A stretch of 64,000 bases of DNA from Tricholoma matsutake (GCA_026075535.2 AP026538.1:12276001-12340000), one strand, 5' to 3'; numbered from the stretch's first letter, positions 22,040 to 32,514 are shown. A program made the numbers and translations. The notes: generated from the sequence alone by a model not told the origin.

Positions 22040-23640
22040 AAGGTATATGTGAGTTCTTGCTTGTTCTATATGTTCATCTACTCATTCTAATTGTGTTTGA
22101 AGGATCTGAAAAGATTAGAGGTTTTATTTATCCATTTTCCACAACTTCTTTTGTCTGAGTAAGATGGAGTGGATATATCATATCTCCATGAGTTCTGCCT
22201 TGTTTTCTATGATCATATGCTGGGTTCAACACTAATTTACTGTAGTTTGAAGGATTTGAAGAGATGAGTGCCTTTCATTCATCCATTCATTTACAACATC
22301 AACATTTTTTTGAGAGGGAGAATGAGGCAGACACATGATATCTTGGTGAGTTTCTTTTTGTTTTCCATGATATTATGCTTGTTCTAACACTAATTTCATG
22401 TCATTCAAAGAGAGATGAGGTAGACACATGATATATAGGTGAGTTTCTTTTTGTTTTCCATGATTAGTGATGTACAAGGCTCAGCCCAAAGCCCTGAAGC
22501 CCAAGCTGCTGAGCCCTTGAAGCCTGAGCCAAGCCAGGCCTTACTGAGAGCTTTGTAGGGCTCAAGGCTTGGTTTGTATTTTTAGAAGCCTGAGCCGAGC
22601 CTTGAAGCCAGCTTTCTTACATTGAAAAATTGATGCATCAACCTTCATGTCATGTGCTCCAAGTCAGCTCAAAAATTGTGATTTTTGTCCATCATGAATC
22701 TATAAAGTTCTTCAGCCACCATCAAACCATCTTGAAAACAGAAGTCTTGTGCCATGGATTCCTACTGTTGCTGCTGTCATGACTTCAATGACAACAAACA
22801 CTGGTCTATCAGCACAACACCCAAAAAGGTTATTGACAGCATTGGGAAAGCTTCTCAACACCTCAAATTCAGCAGCACCAACACTCTCCTCCCATGGACA
22901 AGTGGTTCTAGCAAAGCAAGCTGAGGATGCAGCTGCTACTGAGTAGCTGCTGAACAAATCCCAACTGATCTTGCTTATGACAAGGGATTTGTCGATCATG
23001 ATGAAGATGATATATTTGGGCAAAATGTACTGTAGAGGGTCCATAAACCAATTCCACCCCTATTTTTGCTACAAAACCCAGGCCTGAGCCTGAGCCCAGC
23101 CTGAGCCCTCAACTAGGGCTCAGCTCATGATCTATCCTGGTCAAGCCGAGCCCATGCCCAGGCTTTTGAGCCGAGCTGAGCCCCATACATCATTACCCAT
23201 GATCTTATGCTTGATCTCACACTAATTTACTGTCATTTGAATGATCCAAAGAGATGAGAGGCTTCTGTTCATTCATTCATCCATAACACCAACATTTCTT
23301 TTCAGTGGGAGGATAAGGTAGACCTGTGATGTCTTGGTGAGTTTCTTTTGTTTTCCATGATCTTATGCTTGTTCTAACACTAATTTACTGTTGTTTGGAG
23401 GGCCTGAATAGACAAGAGGTTTTTGCTCATTCATTCATTTGCAACATCAACATCTTTTCTCAGAGGGAGAATGAGGTAGGTCACAATATCTCGGTGAGTT
23501 CTTCTTTGTTTCTATTGTATACTGGTTCTAGCAATAGGTTACTGTTGTTCTCAGGACCCTGAGAGATGAGAGGTTTTCATTCATCTGTTCATTCACCATA
23601 CCAATATCTTGTTTCAAAAACTTGAAACTCAGAACAATTT
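22040..23640 (+). repeat. Tandem ~157-bp repeat carrying splice-like signals
   Basis: About six units recur with a 142-157 bp period (one shortened to about 91) once the hAT insertion at 22465-23196 is removed. Each carries GTGAGTTTC, a branch-like TTCTAACACTAA, a CATTCATTCATCC stretch and a pyrimidine-rich acceptor (TTTTCTCAG, TTCTTTTCAG). Between acceptor and donor lies a 30-31-nt block starting AGGGAGAATGAGGTAGA (22315-22345, 23306-23336, 23464-23493). The layout is that of a micro-exon with its intron duplicated in tandem. No protein family is evident. Confidence 0.7.
22465..23196. mobile_element. hAT-like non-autonomous element, family A copy 1
   Basis: The ends are TAGTGATGTACAAGGC at 22465 and, in reverse, TAATGATGTATGGGGC at 23196. 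Subterminal repeats of AAGCCTGAGCCGAGCC type are present on both sides. The 8-bp flanks are TCCATGAT (22457-22464) and CCCATGAT (23197-23204). Sister units of the surrounding tandem array read TTTTCCATGATCTTATGC without interruption, so the empty site is known and shows exactly where it inserted. No transposase frame was recognised inside. Confidence 0.85.
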
Positions 23641-23901
23641 TTTTTCTGAGCATGCTCTATTCTAGTTTTACCAACCATGATGCTGGTATTAGAGTAAAAT
23701 AGTGTGTATTATTCCAGAGTATTTTTTGTTCCCATGATACCTGCCATTATGGGTATACCCTGTGTGGGTGAGGGTACTTACATTTACCTGTGCTGTTGTG
23801 TAACAGCCATGGGTTCACCTTGTTTTTTCAATGGGGTCACTACAACTGACAATGATAGTCTCTAGATGATTGGTCTGTATATTGGTACCAATCATATTAT
23901 C
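23641..23901. other. Unassigned sequence ahead of hAT-like copy 2
   Basis: No gene is seen. A short stretch near 23750-23790 has GGGTA-type units like those of the hAT-like element at 59268. Confidence 0.3.
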
Positions 23902-24047
23902 TAGTGATGTGCAAGGCCCGGCCCAAAGCCCCCAAGCCCCGGCTGCTGAGCCCTGGAAGCCTGAGCCGAGCTGAGCCCTAGAAGGGGCTTTGGTAGGGCC
24001 TAGGGCTCGGCTCAATGTATCTGAAGCCTGAGCCGAGCCCTCAAGCC

Positions 24048-24473
24048 TATAAGGACAACCTCAGCCTCTAGCAAAGGGAAATCCGAAGTTAAAATTATAC
24101 TACATAATACAGGGATTGGGGGCGCACCTAGCAAAGGGAAATCCGAAGAGAAAACTCTAAGGATCCCCTTGCTGATGCCCAGTATATGTGAAGACGACAA
24201 AAATCAAATATAACCTAAAAATAGAAAAAGGCGGAGATAGGTGGATCAAGGCCGCCGAATGACATCATACCAAGGGGTATGTGTCGGAAGGGGTACTCCG
24301 CCTCTAAATATAAAAGTGTCAACATGTACAAACATGATAGCAAGGGAAAATTAGTAATAAAATCCGGAAAAATCATAGAAAATGAAGAATAGAAGGAAAT
24401 GAGGTGGGGAAAAATATAGGACGAACATAAAAAATAGGAAAAACACACAGGGCACCTCCCTAGTCCCCTTACA
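24048..24473 (-). repeat. 3' LTR of the gypsy element
   Basis: This 426-bp repeat is nearly identical to 29672-30097 and also matches the solo LTR at 58432-58857. On the minus strand it begins TGTAAGGGGACTAGG right after the polypurine tract. Confidence 0.97.
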
Positions 24474-24490
24474 TCACCCCCTCTCTAAGA
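24474..24490 (-). other. Polypurine tract
   Basis: On the minus strand AGAGAGGGGGTGA lies directly before the 3' LTR. Its position fits the plus-strand primer. It also overlaps the end of the pol frame. Confidence 0.8.
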
Positions 24491-27400
24491 TGCATCGCCC
24501 CGATGCATTCGAAATCGTATACGACCAAAGTCCGTGACTTGAATGCGACACGGTGCAGCAGTGTGCCGTCGGTGGAATTCCTTGATTAACCGAGGGGCAT
24601 TTACGTCAGACTCTTCGACCCATGAGTTCTCCTCATACCCATAACCCTTCCAATGTACCAAACACTGGAGTTTTCCTCGACGTAAATGGCTGTCCAAGAT
24701 TGACTCGACTTCATATTGGGGTTCTCCCTCGATCACTGTAGGTGGTGGTGGTGGGTGTGAATGGAGTCCCGGGAACGGATCTGGGGGAGCTGGAAGCAAT
24801 TTGACGACATGGAAGATGGGATGGAGTCTGGACATGGAGGCTGGGAGGCGTAGACGATAGGCATGTGTTCCAATGCACTTGACAATGGGGAAAGGTCCCA
24901 AGAAGCGATGAGCGAGTTTCTTGGATGGACGTGTAGTGGAAATGTCACTGGAGTCAAGATAAACTCGATCACCAACCTTGTACTGAGGGGTTGGGGAGTG
25001 CCGTTGGTTGTAAAATCGCGCCATGTCGTCCTTCGCCTTTGCTAAGGCTGCCCTTGCCTCCTCCAAGCTATCCCTCATGCGTTCTGTGAACTCATTCACT
25101 GTCTTGATGTGTGAGGGAGTTTGGCGAGGTTCAAATCCCATGTGTGGATGTCGTCCAGTGTCTAAGAGGAAAGGGGTCTGTTGAGTGGAAGCATGGACAT
25201 GGTTGTTGTATCCGAACTCGGCCAAAGGAAGGAGATCATCCCAATCGTCCTGGCGTTCATTGACAAAGAGGCAGATGTACTGCTCCAGTTCCTGGTTGAC
25301 TTGCTCCGTCTGGCCATCAGTTTGTGGGTGATAAGCGGTTGAAGCGAGGAGTTTGATCCCCAGGAGTCGGTACAGCTCACGAGTGAACTCTGCCATGAAC
25401 TGAGGGCCACGATCCGAGAGGAAGGCACCAGGAAGTCCATGTAATTTCCACACGTGGTGGAGGTAGAGTCGAGCGGCACCTAGGGCACTGACAGTGGTGT
25501 GAGTGGGAATGAAGTGAGCACATTTTCCCACTGAGTCAACTGTGCACATCACCGCATCAAACCCGTTTGACTCTGGCAATTCCACCACAAAGTCGACGCT
25601 GACGACATCCCAACGACTCTCTGGAACAGGAAGAGGGTGTAGCTCACCAATAGGCTTGCGACGAGGAACCTTGGTGCGTAAGCAAAGGTCACAAGTGCGA
25701 CAATACTGACCAATGAGCCGCAACATTTGTGGCCACCAATAGTTCCGTGAGGTGAGCTCCAAGGTCTTCCAGCGTCCGGGGTGGCCAGCAATCTGTGAGT
25801 CATGGTGTTGGGATATGATGTGCCGGCGAAGGTCTGGGTCATTGGGAACATAGATGCGATCCCTGAAATACAACAAGTCCTCCTTTTCAGCCCACTCTGC
25901 CGCATGTAAGGAAAGGGTCGATCCCTTCCTCAGTTCTTTAACAGCTTGGGCGACAACATCCTCATGTAAACCGCTATGGTTTGCGCGACGAATGTCACGT
26001 AGGATGTCCCGCTCCTCGCCCTGGGGTGCAATGCCTTCCAGTGCCCGAATGGTGAACAGGTCTGGCTGCAACAGCACAATGTTTTGGTTGTCACCACTGC
26101 CATCCCCATGGTCTGCACGTCGGGATAGGGCATCGGTCTTCCCCATGCTGCAACCCGGACGGTGGTGTAAGGAGAAGTCAAATCTAGATAGATACAGGGA
26201 CCAACAAGCTTGACGACGGTTCAATTTCTTGGCCGTCATGAAGTACTCGAGGTTCTTGTGATCCGTCCAAATTTCCACCTTGTGTTGGGCACCCTCGAGG
26301 AAGTGTCGCCACTCCTCAAGCGCACGCATTATCGCCAACATCTCCTTGTCATGGATCTTGTAGTTTCTCTCTACAGCACTAAGGCTTTTGGAGTAGAACG
26401 CAACAGGATGCCACTTCTGGTCCTCCGGAGACTGCTGAGACAACACAGCGCCCGTCGCAAAGTCAGAACTGTCGGCTTCTACATGAAAAGGACGCGAATC
26501 GTCAGCAAAGGTAAGGATCGGAGCAGAAGTGACCATCTCCTTAAGCTTTTCGAACACCTCCTGTTGTGCATTATCCCACCTCCATGCCTCCTTTCCTGTC
26601 AAGTCGAACAGTGGTCGTGCATGATGTGAGAAATTCTTGATAAAACACCAATAGAAATTGATGAAGCCCAGGAAAGACTGCACCTCCTTCTTGTTCGTGG
26701 GCATCGGCCAAGCTGTGACCCCGTTTACCTTGATAGGATCCATCTCCACTTTACCCTCCGAGATAATCAGGCCAAGGTACTCGATCTTGGTCCTTTCAAA
26801 CTCGCATTTGTCCTGACGAAGGTAGAGTTTGTACCGTCGAAGTCGCTCTAGGACGAGGCGCGTGATGCGACGGTGCTCTTCAACCGTGCGAGTGAAGATG
26901 AGGATGTCATCGAGATAGATGCAGACAACGCCTTCGAGGATGAGGTCATGGAAGATGTCATTCATCATGGTCTGAAAGGTGGCAGGGCTATTAGTAAGGC
27001 CAAAGAACATGACAAGCAGTTCAAAAAGACCACGGTTGGTACGAAAGGCTGCCTTCCACTCATCTCCCTCCTTTATCCTCACATTATTATAGCCCCAACG
27101 GACATCGAGCTTGGTGAAGTATTGGGCTCCACGGAGCTGGTTTACGAGTTCGGAGATGAGGGGTAGTGGGTAGCGATTTTTGACCGTGATGTTGTTGAGC
27201 CTTCTGTAGTCTTGAACTGGTCGAAGTGAGCCATCCTTCTTCTTGACAAAGAAAAAGGGAGAGGCCATGGGTGACTTCGATGGTCGAATACGTCCAGAGG
27301 CCAGGTGCTCATCGATGAACTGGTCAAGCTGCCGTTGTTCTTCCAGAGAGAGAGGATAGACCTTGCAGGATGAAGGGGTTGCGCCGGGGGTGAGTTCGAT

Positions 27401-28390
27401 CGCGTGATCCCATGGCTTACGCGCAGGAAGAGAGTCGAATGACTCCTTGGAGAACACGTCTTCAAACTCATGGAGATGAGGGAGTAAGGAGTTAGTAGAG
27501 GATTTAGCAGTGTTGTTTTTGTGGAAGGCCTTGGCGAGGCATTGGGATATGTTCAATGTGGCACACACCTCATGCGATGAGCGAATCGCAGTGTAGAAGA
27601 TCCGATCACCCTCCTCCACTTCCTCTGGGTCCTCATCATCATCATCATCCGAGTCCGGCATTAGATCAGGAACCCCTTCCAATTCCACTTCAGGTATAGG
27701 CAGGGGTCCAGCACGACACTTCTGAGTTCGTCGTATTGCCGCCTTCTGTCCACGACGTTCTTGCCTGGCTTCCGTGAAACATGTCCAACAGCAGGATGGA
27801 CATCGGCTCATGGTAACCTCCCCGGTGCGCCAGTCGACCTCTGGGTTATGGTCTCGAAGCCATGGATATCCCAAAATCACCTTTTGCTTTCCTAATTGAG
27901 TGACAGCAAAAAGGGCACGCTCACTATGATCTTTGTAACGGAGAACCAGGTCTGCAACCTCTCGGATGGCACCAGCTTCGTTTGGGGATCCATCCATGTT
28001 ATATACAGGTATCGGACGTGAGAGTGAGCGAGTATTTAGACGATGTTGTTGTACCAGATGGGAATCGATGAAGAGACCAGTTGCACCAGAGTCCAGGAGC
28101 GCAGAGACACCAAGTATCTGTCCAGTGTCGGTCGTCTGCAGTTTGATGGCTAGGTTTAAGGAATGTACAGAGGGAGTGGATGCCACAATATACTTGCGTG
28201 GTAGTTTACGCTCCCATGATTTAATTTTGGGATGTGGAGTAGAAGGAGAGATGGGGAGAGCAGGTACGTCTTTAGCCAACTTCGAAGGGTCAGAGAGGGG
28301 AGCAGTCATAGAAATGGATTCATTCTCCGGGGGTTCAACTGACAAGACTTCAAAGCGGTTATGGACAGGCAGTGAGGGCATACGATTCAC
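24485..28390 (-). CDS. pol: Gypsy Pol polyprotein: protease, RT, RNase H, integrase, chromodomain
   Basis: This is an uninterrupted 1301-residue frame. The aspartic protease shows LLDSGATGLF (Asp at about 100). Reverse transcriptase has YLDDILIF at about 492 after FGLTNSPATFQTMMNDIF. RNase H has TDHKNLEYF. The integrase zinc finger is HHDSQIAGHPGRW...CRTCDLC. The core carries D-D-E (VDFVVEL; LSDRGPQF; HPQTDGQTEQVNQELEQ). The C-terminal chromodomain is YEVESILDSH...CLVHWKGYGYEENSWVEES, which in chromoviruses is thought to steer integration to modified chromatin. All catalytic residues are present. The start is uncertain: the frame begins at GTG (28390), with an in-frame ATG at 28381, just after the upstream frame's TGA and in the -1 phase to it. 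Confidence 0.96.
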   Translation of the reverse strand: MNRMPSLPVHNRFEVLSVEPPENESISMTAPLSDPSKLAKDVPALPISPSTPHPKIKSWERKLPRKYIVASTPSVHSLNLAIKLQTTDTGQILGVSALLDSGATGLFIDSHLVQQHRLNTRSLSRPIPVYNMDGSPNEAGAIREVADLVLRYKDHSERALFAVTQLGKQKVILGYPWLRDHNPEVDWRTGEVTMSRCPSCCWTCFTEARQERRGQKAAIRRTQKCRAGPLPIPEVELEGVPDLMPDSDDDDDEDPEEVEEGDRIFYTAIRSSHEVCATLNISQCLAKAFHKNNTAKSSTNSLLPHLHEFEDVFSKESFDSLPARKPWDHAIELTPGATPSSCKVYPLSLEEQRQLDQFIDEHLASGRIRPSKSPMASPFFFVKKKDGSLRPVQDYRRLNNITVKNRYPLPLISELVNQLRGAQYFTKLDVRWGYNNVRIKEGDEWKAAFRTNRGLFELLVMFFGLTNSPATFQTMMNDIFHDLILEGVVCIYLDDILIFTRTVEEHRRITRLVLERLRRYKLYLRQDKCEFERTKIEYLGLIISEGKVEMDPIKVNGVTAWPMPTNKKEVQSFLGFINFYWCFIKNFSHHARPLFDLTGKEAWRWDNAQQEVFEKLKEMVTSAPILTFADDSRPFHVEADSSDFATGAVLSQQSPEDQKWHPVAFYSKSLSAVERNYKIHDKEMLAIMRALEEWRHFLEGAQHKVEIWTDHKNLEYFMTAKKLNRRQACWSLYLSRFDFSLHHRPGCSMGKTDALSRRADHGDGSGDNQNIVLLQPDLFTIRALEGIAPQGEERDILRDIRRANHSGLHEDVVAQAVKELRKGSTLSLHAAEWAEKEDLLYFRDRIYVPNDPDLRRHIISQHHDSQIAGHPGRWKTLELTSRNYWWPQMLRLIGQYCRTCDLCLRTKVPRRKPIGELHPLPVPESRWDVVSVDFVVELPESNGFDAVMCTVDSVGKCAHFIPTHTTVSALGAARLYLHHVWKLHGLPGAFLSDRGPQFMAEFTRELYRLLGIKLLASTAYHPQTDGQTEQVNQELEQYICLFVNERQDDWDDLLPLAEFGYNNHVHASTQQTPFLLDTGRHPHMGFEPRQTPSHIKTVNEFTERMRDSLEEARAALAKAKDDMARFYNQRHSPTPQYKVGDRVYLDSSDISTTRPSKKLAHRFLGPFPIVKCIGTHAYRLRLPASMSRLHPIFHVVKLLPAPPDPFPGLHSHPPPPPTVIEGEPQYEVESILDSHLRRGKLQCLVHWKGYGYEENSWVEESDVNAPRLIKEFHRRHTAAPCRIQVTDFGRIRFRMHRGDAS

Positions 28391-28506
28391 TCGCTGTGAA
28401 TAGGAAAATCCTGCTCCTCTACAACTTCCAACTTAATCTCCTCTGCAACTTGATCCTTCGCTTCCTCAACATCTACAAGCGCCAACAAATCTTGCAGGAG
28501 TTCGTC

Positions 28507-29505
28507 TCATCCCTCGGGGGTGAGCATGCGGATATCCTGACGATGGGGACACGCTCCAGCCCTGTGTCCAGGTTCCCCACAACGGTAGCAGAGATCCAAC
28601 TTACGTGCACGGCTGCGGGCTGCATCAACATCCATTGGTACTGGGACATTGATGGCTGGTGTGGGAGTTTGACGAGCAGGAATGGGGTTAGGGCGGGGGA
28701 GGCTTCGATTGAAGGTGTAGGGTGTATGAGTGGTAGTTGGAGCACGGAATGCAGCATTAAACGCCGCATTTGTGAGTCGGTTCTTGTCACAGAGTGAAGC
28801 AGCTTCATACCAAGCAAGGATATCATCGTCCACTGGGCACCCTTCCAACATCTGTGCAATCTGGTCCTGAATTTCTCGGTGGAACCCCCGTCGGAACTTC
28901 ACCACCACTGGTAACCCACTCCCATATCCTGCCATGTCCACCAAATCCTTGAACTCATCGATATAGTCGTCCACGGATCGACGTCCCTGGTGGTAAGTGG
29001 ATGACTCAAGTCGTGTCACTGCTCGGTGGCGTTCATTGAGGGGGCAGAAGTGGTGTACAAACTCAGCTCGAAAGTCACCCCAAGTGGAGAAAGGTAGAGA
29101 ACTGAGTTCTTTAGTTTGATGTAGGATACGGTCCACATAGAGATAGGTGCGTTCAGATTTCATGTATGTGAAGGCCCAATAAATTTTTGCAGCCTCATCG
29201 ACGAATTGATGCGACTGGAGACTAATGTATAACTCACAGGAATTAAGGAATGCACGTCCCTGCGCACGTGCACCATTAAATTCGGCGGGGGGGGACGGTT
29301 TGATCTGGGCACATTCCTTAGTGGACACGTTTGGCAAAACGTCGTTGTTGGGTGCGCTTGGAGTCGTGAAGGGGGAACTATTAGTCGTAGGGTTAGCCTG
29401 GAGGGTCCTAACGAAGTTTTCAATCGTAGATTTAAGCGAGTCGATTTGCGTGCGCATTCCGGAAACGTCACTTTCAAGCGTGTCGAAGCGTTCTGATGCG
29501 TCCAT
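28507..29505 (-). pseudogene. gag: Gypsy Gag, ending at a premature stop
   Basis: The 332-residue frame starts MDASERFDTLESDVSG, a coiled-coil-like N terminus. It contains a capsid-type region (FLNSCELYISLQ; FRAEFVHHFCPLN; YIDEFKDLVDMAGYG) and a zinc knuckle CYRCGEPGHRAGAC near the end. The frame stops at TGA (28507-28509). Thirty-nine further codons in the same frame (DELLQDLLALVDVEEAKDQ...) run to a second TGA beside the pol start, so the first stop is probably a CGA-to-TGA lesion after TPEG. Gag forms the virus-like particle. Here the zinc knuckle is still included, so the truncation removes only the tail. Confidence 0.92.
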
Positions 29506-29659
29506 GTCGCTAGGGAGCGCATTTGGCGAAAATGGCGGCGTAATAAAGGCGAGAGTATCTGGAACGGTGTGTAGGGACTCTGTGGAGCTTTGGGAAGCGT
29601 CGTCCAGTCCGTACCTGCCTATTTTGGGCAGCGCGTTCGCGATTTTCGGGCCTTAGGGG

Positions 29660-29669
29660 AGAGTTTTCT
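29660..29669 (-). promoter_or_regulatory. Primer-binding segment complementary to the element's own LTR (self-priming)
   Basis: Two bases inside the 5' LTR the minus strand reads AGAAAACTCT. The same ten bases occur in opposite sense inside the LTR (29773-29782), so on the transcript AGAGTTTTCT can pair with this segment. A tRNA-like TGG start is absent. This matches the self-priming arrangement known from Tf1/sushi-type chromoviruses. Confidence 0.65.
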
Positions 29670-29671
29670 AC

Positions 29672-30097
29672 TATAAGGGCAACCTCAGCCTCTAGCAAAG
29701 GGAAATCCGAAGTTAAAATTATACTACATAATACAGGGATTGGGGGCGCACCTAGCAAAGGGAAATCCGAAGAGAAAACTCTAAGGATCCCCTTGCTGAT
29801 GCCCAGTATATGTGAAGACGACAAAAATCAAATATAACCTAAAAATAGAAAAAGGCGGAGATAGGTGGATCAAGGCCGCCGAATGACATCATACCAAGGG
29901 GTATGTGTCGGAAGGGGTACTCCGCCTCTAAATATAAAAGTGTCAACATGTACAAACATGATAGCAAGGGAAAATTAGTAATAAAATCCGGAAAAATCAT
30001 AGAAAATGAAGAATAGAAGGAAATGAGGTGGGGAAAAATATAGGACGAACATAAAAAATAGGAAAAACACACAGGGCACCTCCCTAGTCCCCTTACA
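29672..30097 (-). repeat. 5' LTR of the gypsy element
   Basis: This 426-bp repeat pairs with 24048-24473. It ends CCTTATA on the minus strand next to the leader. The predicted transcript start by the self-priming model is AGAGTTTTCTC (around 29782). Confidence 0.96.
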
Positions 30098-30926
30098 AAG
30101 CCCTGGCTTGGTGGCTGTGCTTTACTTGTGCACCTCTCAACTCCTCCTCTCATGAACTCGAAGCTCCTAGGGCACAGCAGTAAGCAAATGCTTAATATCT
30201 GGCTTACCAGGAGCTGCAAAGATGATGTAGGGGTTGGGAAAGTGGGATAAGTGGGTGTTCAGATTGGGTCTGCCTGAATTCGAGCTTGTGAAAAAATGTT
30301 GACTGGCTCAATGAGGTCAGTGAGCCAAGAAAGGAAACCATTTTGTAAAGACATACCTTGTGTCTATCCTACCAGGAAGAACTCCAATGAATGACAACTG
30401 AAGCAGTCTATACAATTTGAACTTCATCAAACCAAGGCCCTTGGGGTCCCATTTGAGAAAATTTTGTTGTTGGGATATTTCGAAAGCAATAGTATAAGGT
30501 AAGGAACAAAAACGGATTAATATCAGAGGCAGAAAGGCAAACCCATGTTGCAATGACACTACTGAGCAGACAACAATGACGTGCTTTGTTGATTGATGTC
30601 GGCAAGTACTGGACAATGTTGAACATTGAAAACTTAGACTCGTGACCACTCCTTCTGACCCTATACATCAACGGTTGTTCATGTACTAGGGATCTGTCAC
30701 CAGTCTAACTGAAACTACGGTAAGTCTGTCAGTAACTGATGTTTCCAGGTATTTTATTTGTATCCTCTATGTGATTTTTCAGATTCCCTACTCGAGCTGC
30801 GGCCTAAGCCTGAGTCGAGCCCGAGCCTGCTACTAGGGCCTGGCTCACAATGTAGTGAAGCCTGAGCCTGCTCAAGCCGAGCCCAAGCCCCAGCTTTGGA
30901 GCCGAGCCAGGCCCTGCACATCACTA

Positions 30927-31675
30927 ATATTATCTAATGAGATTCAAGTTTTCAACCAATTTTCAACACTCAAGTGCTTGGCATTTTGGCAAGTCTCAAG
31001 TTTTAGTATACCTAGTGTTCTTCCCTGTCAGCACCATCCAGTCAGTTTGAACAGCCCCTTTCATTCTCATCAGAATGTCTGAGGCTGTTAATGCATGTCC
31101 TTTGCAGACACTTGAAAAGTGGGTTGTTGCTGCTTATGGTCAGATACATCACAAATGGCAGGCAATGTAATCATGCAAGATGCCACAGAAACCTTTGGCA
31201 GGAGTCGCCATGCACATGACTCAGTCACCAGCACCAAGGTACATGGCTAGTGTGGTTTGTTGTCGATTGTCAGATAAGTTTCTTGTTGTGGTGATAGAGT
31301 TTCCCCTAGAAAACTCAGAATTGCCATGTGAAGCAATGGCCCTCTAGCACAAGTAAGAAGTAAACTACCGGTACTGTAAGTAATCATATAGATAATGTTC
31401 TCCTAAATGATGCTCATAAGGCTCCAACCATTTAGTTTACATTTACTTGACGAAGGTCAAGTATACATAAACAGTAGCCTAAACAGTATAACCATCTATA
31501 TACCATTTTATAAACAGTATATACACAGTTAAAATATTAGCATTTGACAAAAGTGTTGGAGGTTTTTATTGAGCTAACTAACCTCCTTTGTGTGAAGTGA
31601 GGGGCCACAAAAGTATGGGCAACAAAAGTAATTAATGACTAGAAACAAAAAAACCTTGTGTTTTTTGCAGGGGAA
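30927..31675. other. Unassigned sequence right of hAT copy 2
   Basis: After the 8-bp duplication no gene or repeat is recognisable. The sequence is AT-rich with TATATAC-type stretches near 31500. Confidence 0.4.
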
Positions 31676-31859
31676 GCCACCCCGTGAGCAGTTGCTCATA
31701 GCGGTGGTTGGGTGAGCAGTTTCCAGGTCTCTTGTCCCTGTTGTCCCTATCCTCATGTGTTAGCATCTCAGTGGTGGTGGTGCCCCACCCTCCACTCCTG
31801 GTTGTTCACCCTGGCTCATTGTCCCTGCCATTTGTGGTTCATCCCCTTCTGGTGGTTAC
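31676..31859 (+). repeat. Palindrome-bearing fragment related to the 14-kb modules
   Basis: An acceptor-like TTTTTTGCAG is followed by CCACCCCGTGAGCAGTTGCTCA (palindrome 31685-31698) and GGTGG runs, the same motif arrangement as at 14358-15295 and 48822-49015. The fragment ends where an LTR begins at 31860. Confidence 0.45.
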
Positions 31860-32514
31860 TGTTAAGGGTGAAGCCTCAACCACTCAATCTAGTCAATGTT
31901 GTTCGACGAGGTGCTTCCTCGACGAGTCATTCGGCACTAGTCTTACTCGGAGCATCCAATGTAAGATAGGTAGTGCACTCTAGCAGGGCTTCTGCATAGA
32001 GTCGTTCAGGTTCACGCACTAAGAGGCTTCCTTAGTGGTTTTGAGTAAGTTTGTGAGTTGCAAGTTAAGGCTGTAGAATGCCTAGATCTAAACTAAGGAC
32101 ATCCCTACTACGAGTTGCAGTACTTATACTATGAGGGAGGTCCTTATGGTCCAATCAGAAAGATAGATGCATATCAAGTAAGAATAGAAACAATAGGCCT
32201 CATGCCTTGCATGAGGCATCCAATGTCACGGAGTGCTGCGGCGCAGCATGTCAATCGTGAGAGTCCGACGTCATGGACCTCATGTCAGGGGGCTGTCGTA
32301 TCACAGCATGTGTGGGAGTGGGTTTGAGTGCATGGAGTCACCATGCGTCAAGGGTGCCTTCCACGGGAAGGGGATTGAATGTATGCAGTCGGCATGTGTC
32401 ATGTGTGTGTCTGATGTCAAGGACATGCCCTAGGCATGAATCAAGGGGTGCCTCCTGTCTGGAGGGGATCGTCGGGTGCATCGGGTTCCATGAGTTACAA
32501 GGAAAATTGTAACA
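31860..32514 (-). repeat. 3' LTR of a gypsy composite
   Basis: On the minus strand TGTTACAATTTTCC starts directly after a G-rich polypurine tract at 32515. The sequence plausibly ends CACCCTTAACA at 31860, giving TG...CA ends and about 655 bp. No second copy is in the window, so the outer edge is inferred from the terminal inverted bases only. Confidence 0.55.

Larger units (their letters stand above)
24048..30097 (-). mobile_element. Near-intact Ty3/gypsy chromovirus with two LTRs
   Basis: The element spans 6050 bp with LTRs of 426 bp each (24048-24473 and 29672-30097) that differ by about one base as read. It is bounded by a 5-bp duplication AAGCC (24043-24047 and 30098-30102). On the minus strand the order is LTR, primer site, gag, pol with chromodomain, polypurine tract, LTR. 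The very low LTR divergence indicates a recent insertion. The only clear lesion is one stop in gag. Both LTRs end CCTTATA rather than CCTTACA on the coding strand, so that variant predates insertion. Confidence 0.97.
23902..30926. mobile_element. hAT-like non-autonomous element, family A copy 2, split by a gypsy insertion
   Basis: The termini TAGTGATGTGCAAGGC (23902) and GCCCTGCACATCACTA (ending 30926) are inverted matches. They are bounded by a perfect 8-bp duplication ATATTATC (23894-23901 and 30927-30934), the hallmark of hAT insertion. GC-rich AAGCCTGAGCCGAGCCC units flank both ends. Without the gypsy element the hAT copy is about 970 bp. Its interior (30103-30780) holds no recognised transposase. 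Confidence 0.9.
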
